A stretch of DNA of 16,929 bases from CAZRZN01 sp964604565 (GTDB taxonomy: Bacteria > Pseudomonadota > Alphaproteobacteria > Rhodobacterales > Rhodobacteraceae): positions 1 to 16,929 of the forward strand of contig CAZRZN010000068.1 in NCBI GenBank assembly GCA_964604565.1, in the 5' to 3' direction. Positions 7,429-15,082 of this stretch are shown piece after piece (the stretch's first letter is position 1; every line of letters starts with the position of its first letter). A model generated the notes under the pieces. It searched no databases and was not told the DNA's origin. It saw only the letters and a list, made by a program, of their open reading frames with translations. A program made the translations under genes and the position numbers.

Positions 7429-7883
7429 TGAACCAGAGCTTTGTCCTGCCGGACCCCATCGGGACCGAATATCAATATGTCATGGCGGCGCGGCACGGGC
7501 GTGTCCTGCTGTTGGCCAGCCAGATACCCAAGACGGACCGCAGGACCATCCATGCCGCCGGACGCTGCGGAGAGGCGGTCGACATGGCCACCGCCTGCGA
7601 AAGCGCGCGGCTTGCGGCTGGGCAGGTTCTGGCCTGGCTGGAGGCGGAGCGGCTTCCACAAGAGACGGTCGAACGCGTCCTGCGGTTGCAGGTCTATGTG
7701 GCGGTGGGGGAGGATGGCTTTGACATCTCCGCGGTTGCCGATGCCGCCTCGGAGACGATGATTGCGGCCCTTGGCCCGTCAGGTCGCCATCCAAGGACGG
7801 TGATCGGGGTCAGCCGCCTGCCAAGAAACGCGCCGGTGATGCTGGAAGCGACGATCGCCCTCAAGGATGCAGAGGCCCCATAG
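7428..7883 (+). CDS. RidA/YjgF/YER057c/UK114 family protein
   Basis: The 151-residue product has the Rid-family fold signature in its C-terminal part. HPRTVIGVSRLP (121-132) carries Arg123 at the position of the conserved carboxylate-binding arginine of RidA enzymes, followed by MLEATIAL (138-145). RidA proteins are cytoplasmic trimers that hydrolyse reactive enamines and imines released by amino-acid enzymes; other subfamilies in catabolic operons act on related intermediates. I chose the ATG at 7428, coupled to the permease stop and preceded by AAGGAAGG. The frame is open farther upstream but lies within the permease gene. Position at the end of the TRAP operon suggests that the imported compound is nitrogenous, which is inference. 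Confidence 0.87.
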   Translation: MNQSFVLPDPIGTEYQYVMAARHGRVLLLASQIPKTDRRTIHAAGRCGEAVDMATACESARLAAGQVLAWLEAERLPQETVERVLRLQVYVAVGEDGFDISAVADAASETMIAALGPSGRHPRTVIGVSRLPRNAPVMLEATIALKDAEAP

Positions 7884-8285
7884 GCGCCGGGTCCGTCTGG
7901 GCCGGAGCCATGGGCAGTCAGTGCAAATAGGTGATCATGCTTGGCGGACATGGGCCTGCTCTGTCGGGTGGGTGCCTGCTGTCGTGGCACAAATGGTCCG
8001 GGGGCGGTTTCCCTCTGCGGTGTCGTGGGTTTGTCAGGGACAATGTCCACATTCGCGCGTGACGACGGGCAGATCCGGACCCGCCGACACGCGTCGCAAA
8101 TTCGTGTCCGGCGCAGGTTTCCAGCTTCGCCCGGTGCGGTCGTTGTCCTGTCGGATGGGAATAGGCGCTTGTGAGCGACCGTCCCAGTCTGATGAGGTCC
8201 GCTCCGCATCTCGCGGATCGCCTGTCGCACGCCGTCCTTTAGTGACAGGCCTTGGCAGAATGCTCCGTGCCCTTGCTGCAACGCC
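7884..8285. other. convergent intergenic gap, about 400 bp, no supported gene
   Basis: It lies between the end of the TRAP operon (plus) and the end of the peptide ABC operon (minus). Long open frames cross it on both strands, but they are Arg/Ser/Pro-rich, run into neighbouring genes and lack ribosome binding sites. Two dyads are visible: GGACA-A-TGTCC at 8038-8048 and a bulged stem pairing CCGACACG (8084-8091) with CGTGTCCGG (8103-8111). Neither is followed by a T-run, so no classical terminator is called. The length is large for a convergent junction and could mark decayed sequence. Confidence 0.5.
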
Positions 8286-9989
8286 TTACCCGAGTTGGGG
8301 GGAGGTCTTGGGAAAACCCGGTGTCAGGGAGAGCAACTCCCGCGAATAGGCGGCTTGCGGGTGGGTAAAGAACATCTCGGATTCCTCGCTTTCGATCACC
8401 TTGCCGTCTTTCAGAACGGTTACGTCGTCCGACATCTGGCGCACCACGGCAAGATTGTGGCTGATGAACAGGATCGTCAGGCCGAAGCGCGCCTGAAGAT
8501 CCTTGAGCAGGTTCAGCACCTGCGCCTGAATCGACACATCCAGCGCCGAGGTCGGCTCATCGCAGATCAGCACGCGCGGCCGCGCCAGAAGCGAGCGCGC
8601 CACGGCAATGCGCTGTCGTTGCCCGCCCGAGAACTGGTGCGGAAAGCGATCGATCGCATCGGCGGACAGCCCGACAAGGTCCAGCATCGCGGCGGCAATG
8701 TCGCGCCGCTTGGTGGCATCCGTCTCCAGCCGGTAAAGCCAGAGGGGTTCGGCAAGGATCTCCCCGATCCTGTGGCGGCTGTTGAGACTGGAAAACGGAT
8801 CCTGAAACACCATCTGGATCAGCCTGCGTGACGGATCCCGGCGCCCGCGCGTCCGCGCCGGGGGCAGATCGGTGTCGCCAAGATACAGGGCCCCTGCACT
8901 TGGCTGAACAAGGCCGGTGATCACCTTGGCGATGGTCGACTTGCCCGAACCGCTTTCCCCAACCAGTCCCATGACGGATCCGGGACGGACCGTCATCGAC
9001 ACGCGGTCCAGCGCGGTGAAGGCGTCCGGCCTCTGGAACAGGCTGGTCCGGGTGCCCGAAAATCGCACGCTCACATCCTGCAACCGCAACCCTTCGCCAA
9101 GGATCTGCGCGCCTGCGGTCAGCCATGCCTCGGCATCTGCGGCGGAACGGCCCTCTGGCGCCGACAGGACCGGGCGGTCGTCGTGGGGCACAAGAAACCG
9201 GTCAAGCTTGTGATCCAATGGGGGCACGGCGGCCATCAGCGCCTGCGTGTAGGGGTGTTCCGGGCTGCGCAGCACCTTGCCCGTCGGGCCGGTTTCCATC
9301 ACGCGGCCGCCGCGCAGAACAGTGACGGTGTCGGTGATCTGGGCAATCACGCCGATGTCATGCGTGATCAGCAGAAAGCCGATGCCGCGTGTGTCGGCAA
9401 GCCGGCGGATCAGGTCCAGAACCTGACTTTGCACCGCCACGTCAAGGGCGGTCGTGGGTTCGTCCGCGATGATCAGCTCCGGGTTGGTGCAGAGCGCCAG
9501 CGCAATCACTACCCGCTGCCGCATCCCACCCGAAAACTGATGCGGATACGCCTTGATCCGCTTGGCCGCTCCGGCAATCCCGATCTCCTCCAGCAGCGCG
9601 ACGGCACGGGCACGGGCCCCTGCGGTGCCGATGTCCTCATGCGCCTGAATGGTTTCGATCAGTTGATCCTCGATGGTCATGAGGGGGTTCAGGCTGGTCT
9701 GCGGATCCTGAAAGATCATCGAGATCCGCTTGCCGCGCATCTGGTGGGCCTGCACCGGATCCAGCGGGCGCAAATCCGTCTCACCCAGCGTCATGGTGCC
9801 CCCCGCCACGACGCCGGGCGGTTGCAACAGCCCGATCACGGCCGCGCCGATGGTGGATTTTCCCGCGCCGCTTTCGCCCACCAGCCCGTGGATCTCTCCG
9901 GCGGCGACGGTCAGGGTTACCTCCTCGATCGCGGTGAAGACGCCAAAGCGGCCGGGAAACTGCACCGTCAGGTTTTCCACCCTCAGCAT
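8286..9989 (-). CDS. peptide-type ABC importer, fused double ATPase
   Basis: A 567-residue cytoplasmic ATPase that joins DppD-like and DppF-like halves in one chain. Domain 1 has Walker A GESGAGKS (38-45), Q-loop Gln94, signature FSGGMRQR (152-159), Walker B LIIADE (172-177) and His210. Domain 2 has Walker A GESGSGKS (344-351), Gln396, FSGGQRQR (453-460), VLICDE (473-478) and His511. Both nucleotide sites look intact. SPEHPYTQALMAAVP (242-256) is the oligopeptide-transporter extension after the first domain. The true start is the ATG at 9987-9989, which overlaps the stop of the DppC-like gene by one base (TGATG); the frame is open farther upstream only as an overlap with that gene. It is the last gene of the unit and powers uptake by the two permeases upstream. 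Confidence 0.95.
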   Translation of the reverse strand: MLRVENLTVQFPGRFGVFTAIEEVTLTVAAGEIHGLVGESGAGKSTIGAAVIGLLQPPGVVAGGTMTLGETDLRPLDPVQAHQMRGKRISMIFQDPQTSLNPLMTIEDQLIETIQAHEDIGTAGARARAVALLEEIGIAGAAKRIKAYPHQFSGGMRQRVVIALALCTNPELIIADEPTTALDVAVQSQVLDLIRRLADTRGIGFLLITHDIGVIAQITDTVTVLRGGRVMETGPTGKVLRSPEHPYTQALMAAVPPLDHKLDRFLVPHDDRPVLSAPEGRSAADAEAWLTAGAQILGEGLRLQDVSVRFSGTRTSLFQRPDAFTALDRVSMTVRPGSVMGLVGESGSGKSTIAKVITGLVQPSAGALYLGDTDLPPARTRGRRDPSRRLIQMVFQDPFSSLNSRHRIGEILAEPLWLYRLETDATKRRDIAAAMLDLVGLSADAIDRFPHQFSGGQRQRIAVARSLLARPRVLICDEPTSALDVSIQAQVLNLLKDLQARFGLTILFISHNLAVVRQMSDDVTVLKDGKVIESEESEMFFTHPQAAYSRELLSLTPGFPKTSPQLG

Positions 9990-10891
9990 CACCGGAGCCT
10001 CGGGTTGAAGACGTCGCGCAGGAAGTCGCCCAGCACGTTGATCGACACCACAAGCGCCACAAGAAACAGGGTCGGCACCCAGAGGATCCACCATTCGCCC
10101 GACAGCAGGAATTGCATCCCGATGCGGATGAGCGTGCCCAGCGACGGGCTGTCCGCCGGCAGCCCGATGCCAAGGAAAGACAACGTCGCCTCCAGCAGGA
10201 TGGCGGAGGCAAGATCGACGGTCATGATGACCAGAAGCGGCCCCATGATATTGGGCAGGATATGCCGCAGCATGACCCGCAGAGGATGTTGGCCCATGAT
10301 CATGGCCGCCTGAACGTAATCCTTGTTCCGCTCGACAAAGACGCTGGCGCGCGCGGTGCGGGCGAAATTCACCCACAGCGAGAGCGCGATGGCCAGTGTC
10401 AGCACAGCGACCCGCAGATCCTGATGCACCTCCGGCGGCAGCACCCCGCGCGAGATGCCGTCGATCAGCAGGGCGGTCAGGATGGCGGGCAGGGCCAGTT
10501 GCACGTCGGCAATCCGCATCACGATCGCGTCGAAACGGCCGCCGAAATACCCCGCCGCAAGGCCAAGGCCGACACCCAGAACACTCGCGATCACCATGGA
10601 CATGAGCCCGATCATCAGCGACAGGCGCGCCCCGTAGAGGATCGCCGACACCATGTCGCGGCCCTGATCGTCGGTGCCCAGCAAGAAGCGGGGATCGCCG
10701 CCCTGCCAGACCGGCGGCAGCAGGCCGTCCATCAGGGAAAAGCTGGACAGGTCGTAGGGGTCACTTTGCGCCAGCAGCGGCGCAAGGACCGCGCCACCGA
10801 TCACAAGGATCGCCACGAAGGCCGCCAGGATCGCGGCGGGGCTGCGCAGGAACAGATAGACCGGCTCCGACTGGATCAGACGGGTCAGCAT
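9989..10891 (-). CDS. peptide-type ABC importer permease, DppC-like
   Basis: A 300-residue inner-membrane permease. After an N-terminal membrane helix (about 19-40) it has the DppC/OppC signature LGTDDQGRD (71-79). Further helices follow, and the EAA-type loop that contacts the ATPase lies at about 191-213 (DYVQAAMIMGQHPLRVMLRH). The ATG at 10889-10891 overlaps the stop of the DppB-like gene by one base, and its own stop overlaps the ATPase start in the same way, indicating tight translational coupling. It forms the translocation channel with the DppB-like protein. Family members carry di- and oligopeptides, nickel chelates, glutathione or other solutes, so the substrate is open. Confidence 0.94.
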   Translation of the reverse strand: MLTRLIQSEPVYLFLRSPAAILAAFVAILVIGGAVLAPLLAQSDPYDLSSFSLMDGLLPPVWQGGDPRFLLGTDDQGRDMVSAILYGARLSLMIGLMSMVIASVLGVGLGLAAGYFGGRFDAIVMRIADVQLALPAILTALLIDGISRGVLPPEVHQDLRVAVLTLAIALSLWVNFARTARASVFVERNKDYVQAAMIMGQHPLRVMLRHILPNIMGPLLVIMTVDLASAILLEATLSFLGIGLPADSPSLGTLIRIGMQFLLSGEWWILWVPTLFLVALVVSINVLGDFLRDVFNPRLR

Positions 10892-11865
10892 CACGCTGCC
10901 TCCCGGACGCGCAGGCGCGGATCTATCGCGACATACAGCAGATCGACGGCCATGTTCACGAGGACAAAGAAGAAGGCGATCACCACGAGGTAGACACCCA
11001 TCACCGGAATATCGACAAAACGGATGGAGTCGAGGAACAGCAGCCCCAGACCCGGCCACTGAAAGACGCTTTCGGTGACGATGGAAAAGGCGATCACGCC
11101 GCCGAATTGCAGCCCGATGATCGTGATGACCGGCACCATCGTATTGGACAGGGCGTGGCGGAAATACAGCGACCGGTAGGGGATGCCGCGGGCGGTGGCA
11201 AAGCGGATGTAGTCGGAGCGCATGACCTCCATCATCTCTGCCCGGACCAGCCGCATGGTCAGCGTCAGCTGGTAGACCCCCAGCGTCAGCGCGGGCAGGA
11301 TCAGCGCGCGCCAGCCCTCGACCGTGAAGAGCGAGGATGTCCAGCCACCGATCTCCACCGTGCCGCCCCGTCCGAAGGTCGGCAACCAGCCAAGCTGCAC
11401 CCCGAAGAGAAAGATCAGCATGATCCCGATCACGAAGGTCGGGATCGAAACACCCACCAGTGTCGTCATCAGGATGGTCTGGCTGACAAAGCCGCGCGGG
11501 CGGAGCGCCGTGTAGACCCCGGCGGGAACACCCACGACCAGCGAGATCAGCAGCGCCACGGTGCCCAGTTCCAGCGTCGCCGGAATGCGGGACCCGATCA
11601 TCTCAGCGACGGGCTGGCGCGTGCGGTAGGAATAGCCGAAATCGCCTTGCAGCATGTCGCCGGTAAAGCGCAGGAACTGCACGACAAAGGCATCGTTGAG
11701 GCCTAGATCCTCACGCAGCCTTTCACGGTCCTGTTCAGAGGTTTCGACCCCGGTCATCTGGCTGACGGGATCGCCGACAAAACGGAACAGCGAAAAGGCC
11801 AGAAAGGCGACGGCGATCATCACAAAGACCGATTGAACCAGTCGTTTGAGAACAAAGAACGCCAT
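10891..11865 (-). CDS. peptide-type ABC importer permease, DppB-like
   Basis: This 324-residue protein starts MAFFVLKRLVQSVFVMIAVA, the usual first helix of DppB/OppB permeases. GDFGYSY (75-81), the EAA loop SDYIRFATARGIPYR (217-231) followed by SLYFRHAL, and TESVFQWPGLG (264-274) are all family hallmarks. It pairs with the DppC-like permease to form the membrane channel. The start has a GGGGA Shine-Dalgarno and lies 24 nt after the stop of the binding-protein gene; its stop overlaps the DppC-like start. Length and motif order are normal, with no sign of damage. Confidence 0.94.
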   Translation of the reverse strand: MAFFVLKRLVQSVFVMIAVAFLAFSLFRFVGDPVSQMTGVETSEQDRERLREDLGLNDAFVVQFLRFTGDMLQGDFGYSYRTRQPVAEMIGSRIPATLELGTVALLISLVVGVPAGVYTALRPRGFVSQTILMTTLVGVSIPTFVIGIMLIFLFGVQLGWLPTFGRGGTVEIGGWTSSLFTVEGWRALILPALTLGVYQLTLTMRLVRAEMMEVMRSDYIRFATARGIPYRSLYFRHALSNTMVPVITIIGLQFGGVIAFSIVTESVFQWPGLGLLFLDSIRFVDIPVMGVYLVVIAFFFVLVNMAVDLLYVAIDPRLRVREAA

Positions 11866-11889
11866 CGCCGGTTTTCCCCGCGCCGTGGA

Positions 11890-13470
11890 TCAGTTGACCG
11901 TGACCCAGCGCAACATGAAGAAGTTGTCCGCACGCTGCGTCAGGTCGATGTTGTCTTTCGCGGCCCAGATGAGCGGCTGGGTATAAAGCGGGATATAAGC
12001 CACTTCTTCCTGCGTGATGGCGACGAGTTCGTCGATCAGGGCCTGGCGGGCGGCCGGGTCGATCTCTTCCTGAATCAGCGGCAGCAGTTCGTCTACACGG
12101 GCGTTGGAATAGTTGCCGAAGTTCCACGACCCCAGCTTTTTCTCATCATCCTGACTGTGCAACAGAAAGCGGATCGGGTGTTCCGCGTCGAAAGTGCCCG
12201 GCGACCAGCCCAGCAGGAACATGTCGAACTCATCCGCGCGCAGCTGGCTCCAGTAGTCGCGCACCGGGCCGGTGGTCAGTTCGGCGTTCAGCCCGACGGC
12301 GGCGAACATCGACGCGGCGGCGCGGCACACGGCCTCGTCGTTGATGTAGCGGTCGTTGGTGCATTTCAGCCCGAAGGAGAATCCGTCAGGATAGCCGGCC
12401 TCCGCCAGCAGCGCCCGCGCCCGGTCGGGATCATAGGCGGGGCGCTCCGCGTTCACCTCGGAAAAGCCGGAGATGCCCTCCGGCACCAGTTGCGACGCGG
12501 CGTCGATCTTGCCGCGCATGATCACACGGTCGATCGCATCGATATTGATTGCATGGGCCGCCGCAAGCCGGACTTTCGGGTCCTGAAACGGGTTTTCGTC
12601 GGTCACATCGGTGGAATAGAGCAGGGTGTCATGCTCATGGCCGAAGCCGAACATGATCACGCGGGTTTCTTCGCCTTCCAGCACCTTGAAGCCGTCGCGC
12701 GCCTCCACCTGTTCGGCGTCCTGCAAGGGGATCGGCTGGATGAAATCGATCTCTCCAGACAGCAGCGCGGCGAGGCCGGTGGCGGAATTTCCGATGGGGG
12801 TAAAGATGGCCTCGGTCAGGTTGTGCGTGGCCTCATCCCACCAGTCCGGGTTGGGCACCAGTCGGGTTTCCACGCCGGGATCGCGGCTGGCAAGGGCAAA
12901 GGGGCCGGTGCCATTGACGTTCATCGTGGCAAAGTTTTCCGCGTCGCGGGCGGGCAGGGCGGCGTCATTGGCCTCGGCCCAGCCTTTATCGAGGATCATG
13001 AAGTTGGCGATGCTGTCGGGAAACAGCGGGTTCGGCGTCGTGGTGACGAAATCTATGGTGTAATCATCCACCACGCGCACGTCGGTTACCGGCGCAAACC
13101 ATGAGCGCACATCCGCGGCCTCGTCCGACGCCCGTTGATAGGAAAACATCACATCCTCGGCGGTAAAGGCCGCGCCATCCTGAAAGGTCACGCCCTCCCG
13201 CAAATGAAAGCGCCAGCCATTCTCATCCTCGAGCGGCTCCCAGCTTGTGGCGAGCGAGGGTTCGATCGCCATGGACGCGTTGCGGCGGACAAGGCCTTCG
13301 TAGATGTTGTTCAGAAACGACAGAACCGGGGTCGCGTTGACCGCGTGGGGGTCCATGGTCTGCGGATCGGTCGTGGAAGCCCAGCGGAATGTCTCGGCGG
13401 TGGCGGCTTGCGCGCCCAGCATGACCACCCCGGCAAGGGCGCTGCTGCGCAAGAGCGTCGAAAAAGTCAT
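11890..13470 (-). CDS. peptide-type ABC importer solute-binding protein (SBP_bac_5)
   Basis: A 526-residue periplasmic binding protein. It has a Sec-type signal, MTFSTLLRSSALAGVVMLGA, probably cleaved after ATA (23-25). The mature part opens with RWASTTDPQTMDPH and continues with family-5 features such as NNIYEGLVRR and WRFHLREGVTFQDGAAFTAE. The ATG at 13468-13470 is preceded by GGGAGA at good spacing; the frame stays open farther upstream, but those residues lack a signal and look noncoding. It is the first gene of the four-gene transport unit and sets its specificity. The ligand (peptide or another amphiphilic solute) cannot be told from sequence. Confidence 0.95.
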   Translation of the reverse strand: MTFSTLLRSSALAGVVMLGAQAATAETFRWASTTDPQTMDPHAVNATPVLSFLNNIYEGLVRRNASMAIEPSLATSWEPLEDENGWRFHLREGVTFQDGAAFTAEDVMFSYQRASDEAADVRSWFAPVTDVRVVDDYTIDFVTTTPNPLFPDSIANFMILDKGWAEANDAALPARDAENFATMNVNGTGPFALASRDPGVETRLVPNPDWWDEATHNLTEAIFTPIGNSATGLAALLSGEIDFIQPIPLQDAEQVEARDGFKVLEGEETRVIMFGFGHEHDTLLYSTDVTDENPFQDPKVRLAAAHAINIDAIDRVIMRGKIDAASQLVPEGISGFSEVNAERPAYDPDRARALLAEAGYPDGFSFGLKCTNDRYINDEAVCRAAASMFAAVGLNAELTTGPVRDYWSQLRADEFDMFLLGWSPGTFDAEHPIRFLLHSQDDEKKLGSWNFGNYSNARVDELLPLIQEEIDPAARQALIDELVAITQEEVAYIPLYTQPLIWAAKDNIDLTQRADNFFMLRWVTVN

Positions 13471-13495
13471 GTCATTCTCCCGGTTGTTGATATTT

Positions 13496-13513
13496 TTTGA
13501 CTGAGCGTTCTGA
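13496..13513 (-). promoter_or_regulatory. candidate operator in binding-protein leader
   Basis: On the minus strand the sequence reads TCAGAA-CGCTCA-GTCAAA, 26 nt before the ATG of the ABC binding-protein gene. It resembles TCAGAA-CAATGA-GTTCAA over the tetR start (15016-15033) and TCAGAA-TGATC-GTTCCA upstream of it (15066-15082). Three related elements beside the regulator and the transport operon suggest a shared binding site, plausibly for the TetR protein. The arms are short and the spacing varies by one base, so chance is not excluded. Confidence 0.33.
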
Positions 13514-13607
13514 AATCCTGTCAGATCAAGAGCGGCTGATGAGGTCAATGCACCATTTCGTGGTGCCGGGGCCGGTCTGGTCCGCACGCGGCGCTCGCAT
13601 CGCGGCT

Positions 13608-13631
13608 GCGCCGCCGCCGCAATGGTGGCGC
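13608..13631 (-). terminator. GC-rich hairpin after the haloacid dehalogenase gene
   Basis: GCGCCGCC (13608-13615) pairs with GGTGGCGC (13624-13631) with one wobble and an 8-nt loop, 17 nt beyond the stop at 13649. It could attenuate transcription between the tetR-HAD pair and the ABC operon. There is no U-run, so it is at best an unusual or Rho-assisted terminator, and such stems arise easily in GC-rich spacers. Confidence 0.25.
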
Positions 13632-13648
13632 GATGACGGCCTTTGTCG

Positions 13649-14350
13649 TCACCTGACCGGTGTCCAGCGCATGAGGATCTCATCGGCAAGCACATGCATG
13701 TCGCGGCAGAGGATGTCGGGCGCGGGCACGCCGTCAACGGGCAGAACCGCGTTGCCCGGGCGTTGGATCAGGGCACCCCGCCATCCCGCGGCCTGTGCGC
13801 CCAGCGTGTCCCAGAAATGACAGGCCACCATGCACATATCGGCCGGAGCCATGCCCAGCGTATCGGCGACAAGGCGATAGGTCTCCGGCGCGGGCTTGAA
13901 CTTCCTGACCTCATCGACGCTGAAGGAGCGTTCGAAGAATTGCGACAGGCCCGCCCGGTCCAGCGGTGTCGGTGAGGCGCCGGGCGCCGAATTCGTCAGG
14001 GTCACGAGACGGAAACCGGCAGCGCGCAGCCTTTCCAGCGCGGGCGCGACATCCGGCAGCGCCGGCATGGACCCGATATGCCTTTTGAGGTCGTTCACGT
14101 CGTCGTCCGTGATGGCAACGCCCGCAGTCTGACCGATCATCCGCAGGGTGCCGCCCGCCAGATCGCCGAAAGGCGTGTAGAGTCCCGAGAGGGTCAGCGC
14201 CTCCGAATAAAGGATAAGCTGCGCGAACCACTCCCGCATGACACGGCCATCCCCGAAAATCCGGGCAAAGACCGGCTCAAGCGTTGTGAGGTCAAGTAGG
14301 GTTTCGTTCACGTCGAAGACGATCACCGACGGTCTGTCAGATCCGGGCAT
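13649..14350 (-). CDS. type II haloacid dehalogenase-like HAD hydrolase
   Basis: The 233-residue cytoplasmic protein has motif I FDVNETLLD (nucleophile Asp13), Arg39 in the substrate region, motif II TNS (119-121), motif III lysine in FKPAPETY (Lys152) and motif IV Asp181 in CHFWDTLGA. This matches the (S)-2-haloacid dehalogenase group, which displaces halide from 2-haloalkanoic acids through an aspartyl ester. Against Pseudomonas L-DEX, the Ser175 and Asn177 positions appear as Ala176 and His178, so the real substrate may differ. An AAGGAAA Shine-Dalgarno precedes the ATG at 14348-14350. It begins 24 nt after tetR on the same strand and probably shares its mRNA. Closely related HAD phosphatases are the main alternative. 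Confidence 0.83.
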   Translation of the reverse strand: MPGSDRPSVIVFDVNETLLDLTTLEPVFARIFGDGRVMREWFAQLILYSEALTLSGLYTPFGDLAGGTLRMIGQTAGVAITDDDVNDLKRHIGSMPALPDVAPALERLRAAGFRLVTLTNSAPGASPTPLDRAGLSQFFERSFSVDEVRKFKPAPETYRLVADTLGMAPADMCMVACHFWDTLGAQAAGWRGALIQRPGNAVLPVDGVPAPDILCRDMHVLADEILMRWTPVR

Positions 14351-14374
14351 GAATATTTCCTTTCTGGACTGGCA

Positions 14375-15025
14375 TCAGGTGACGTCGTCGCAACAGGTGG
14401 CGGGCGCGAGACGCAGACCGGCGGCGGCCAGCCCGACCTGTGACAGCGCCGCCCGCGGTGTCCCTGAACGCGCGCGCAGCATCAGACCCCGCGCGACGGA
14501 GGCCAGCAACATGGCGTGGACATCGGGGTCGGTCGCGTCCGGCCGTTCCTTGGGTCCGGCGGCGCGGATCCGCGCCGCGAGATGACCCTCCAGTGCGGAA
14601 AACCGGCGGGCCAACTCTGCGCGGAAGCGGCAATTCGTGCCTGCCGCATCGCTCAACACGCAAGAGATCAGACACCCGCGCGCCGCGTCCGCCTCCGTCG
14701 CAAGGCTGACCACCGCGTTGAAGAAGCGCGCCAAATCCTCCTCCAGCGTTCCAGCAGGGCCAAGCGCAGCAACAAGAGGCGTCAGCCGCGTGCGCGCGTA
14801 GTGATCCAGAGACGCGAGAAACAGCCCCTCCTTTCCGCCATAGCGTTGATAAAGACTGGCCCGGGGCATCTTCGTCTCGCGGCACAGAAGATCTATTGAT
14901 GCCCCTTCGAAGCCATGGACCCAGAACAGGCACATGGCGGCCTCAAGGGCCTGCTCCGGATCGAAGCCGGTCGGCCGCCCCCGTCCCCGTGTTGTCTGCC
15001 CGGCATCGGGATTTTTTGAACTCAT
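14375..15025 (-). CDS. TetR-family transcriptional regulator
   Basis: A 216-residue protein with a TetR DNA-binding domain at about 22-70. The helix-turn-helix lies in ASIDLLCRETKMPRASLYQR (42-61), followed by YGGKEGLF, with a larger helical ligand-binding part after it. A basic RGRGRPTG tract (13-20) precedes the domain, as is common. I chose the ATG at 15023-15025; a TTG at 15059-15061 would add twelve residues. No strong Shine-Dalgarno is visible at either. It lies 24 nt upstream of the HAD gene. Together with the related motifs over its own start and before the ABC binding-protein gene, this suggests control of itself and its downstream neighbours. The ligand is unknown. Confidence 0.9.
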   Translation of the reverse strand: MSSKNPDAGQTTRGRGRPTGFDPEQALEAAMCLFWVHGFEGASIDLLCRETKMPRASLYQRYGGKEGLFLASLDHYARTRLTPLVAALGPAGTLEEDLARFFNAVVSLATEADAARGCLISCVLSDAAGTNCRFRAELARRFSALEGHLAARIRAAGPKERPDATDPDVHAMLLASVARGLMLRARSGTPRAALSQVGLAAAGLRLAPATCCDDVT

Positions 15026-15033
15026 TGTTCTGA
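15016..15033 (-). promoter_or_regulatory. candidate operator overlapping tetR start
   Basis: On the minus strand TCAGAA-CAATGA-GTTCAA contains a short GAAC...GTTC dyad and spans the tetR ATG at 15023-15025. It closely resembles the element before the ABC binding-protein gene, and both run on into an A-run (AAAAAAT). A repressor bound here would block its own translation start region. Part of the likeness lies in coding sequence, which weakens the case. Confidence 0.33.
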
Positions 15034-15065
15034 AAATAACTGGGCGCCTTTGGCACGTCAACTTA

Positions 15066-15082
15066 TGGAACGATCATTCTGA
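15066..15082 (-). promoter_or_regulatory. candidate TetR-type operator upstream of tetR
   Basis: The core GAACGATCATTC (15068-15079, plus strand) is a dyad centred on GATC with one mismatched pair. GAACGATCGTTC-like cores are typical of TetR-family operators. On the minus strand it reads TCAGAA-TGATC-GTTCCA, 41 nt before the tetR ATG, the usual place for autorepression. Confidence 0.42.

Noticed and set aside
7694..8281. 195-codon minus-strand frame filling the convergent gap
   Set aside because: It extends antisense into the ridA-like gene, lacks an RBS and has no recognisable domain; not enough to call a gene or pseudogene.
9990..10376. Long N-terminal extension of the double ATPase (129 codons upstream)
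   Set aside because: It overlaps the DppC-like gene in another frame; the ABC domain begins directly at the ATG at 9989, which is coupled to the DppC-like stop.
11833..13104. 423-codon plus-strand open frame across the ABC binding-protein gene
   Set aside because: It lies opposite a clear SBP_bac_5 gene with signal peptide and RBS; the translation has no recognisable family and is Arg/Gly/His-rich.
13491..13498. T-run near the binding-protein start as part of a terminator
   Set aside because: It lacks a preceding GC stem in either direction and lies in the leader of the binding-protein gene.
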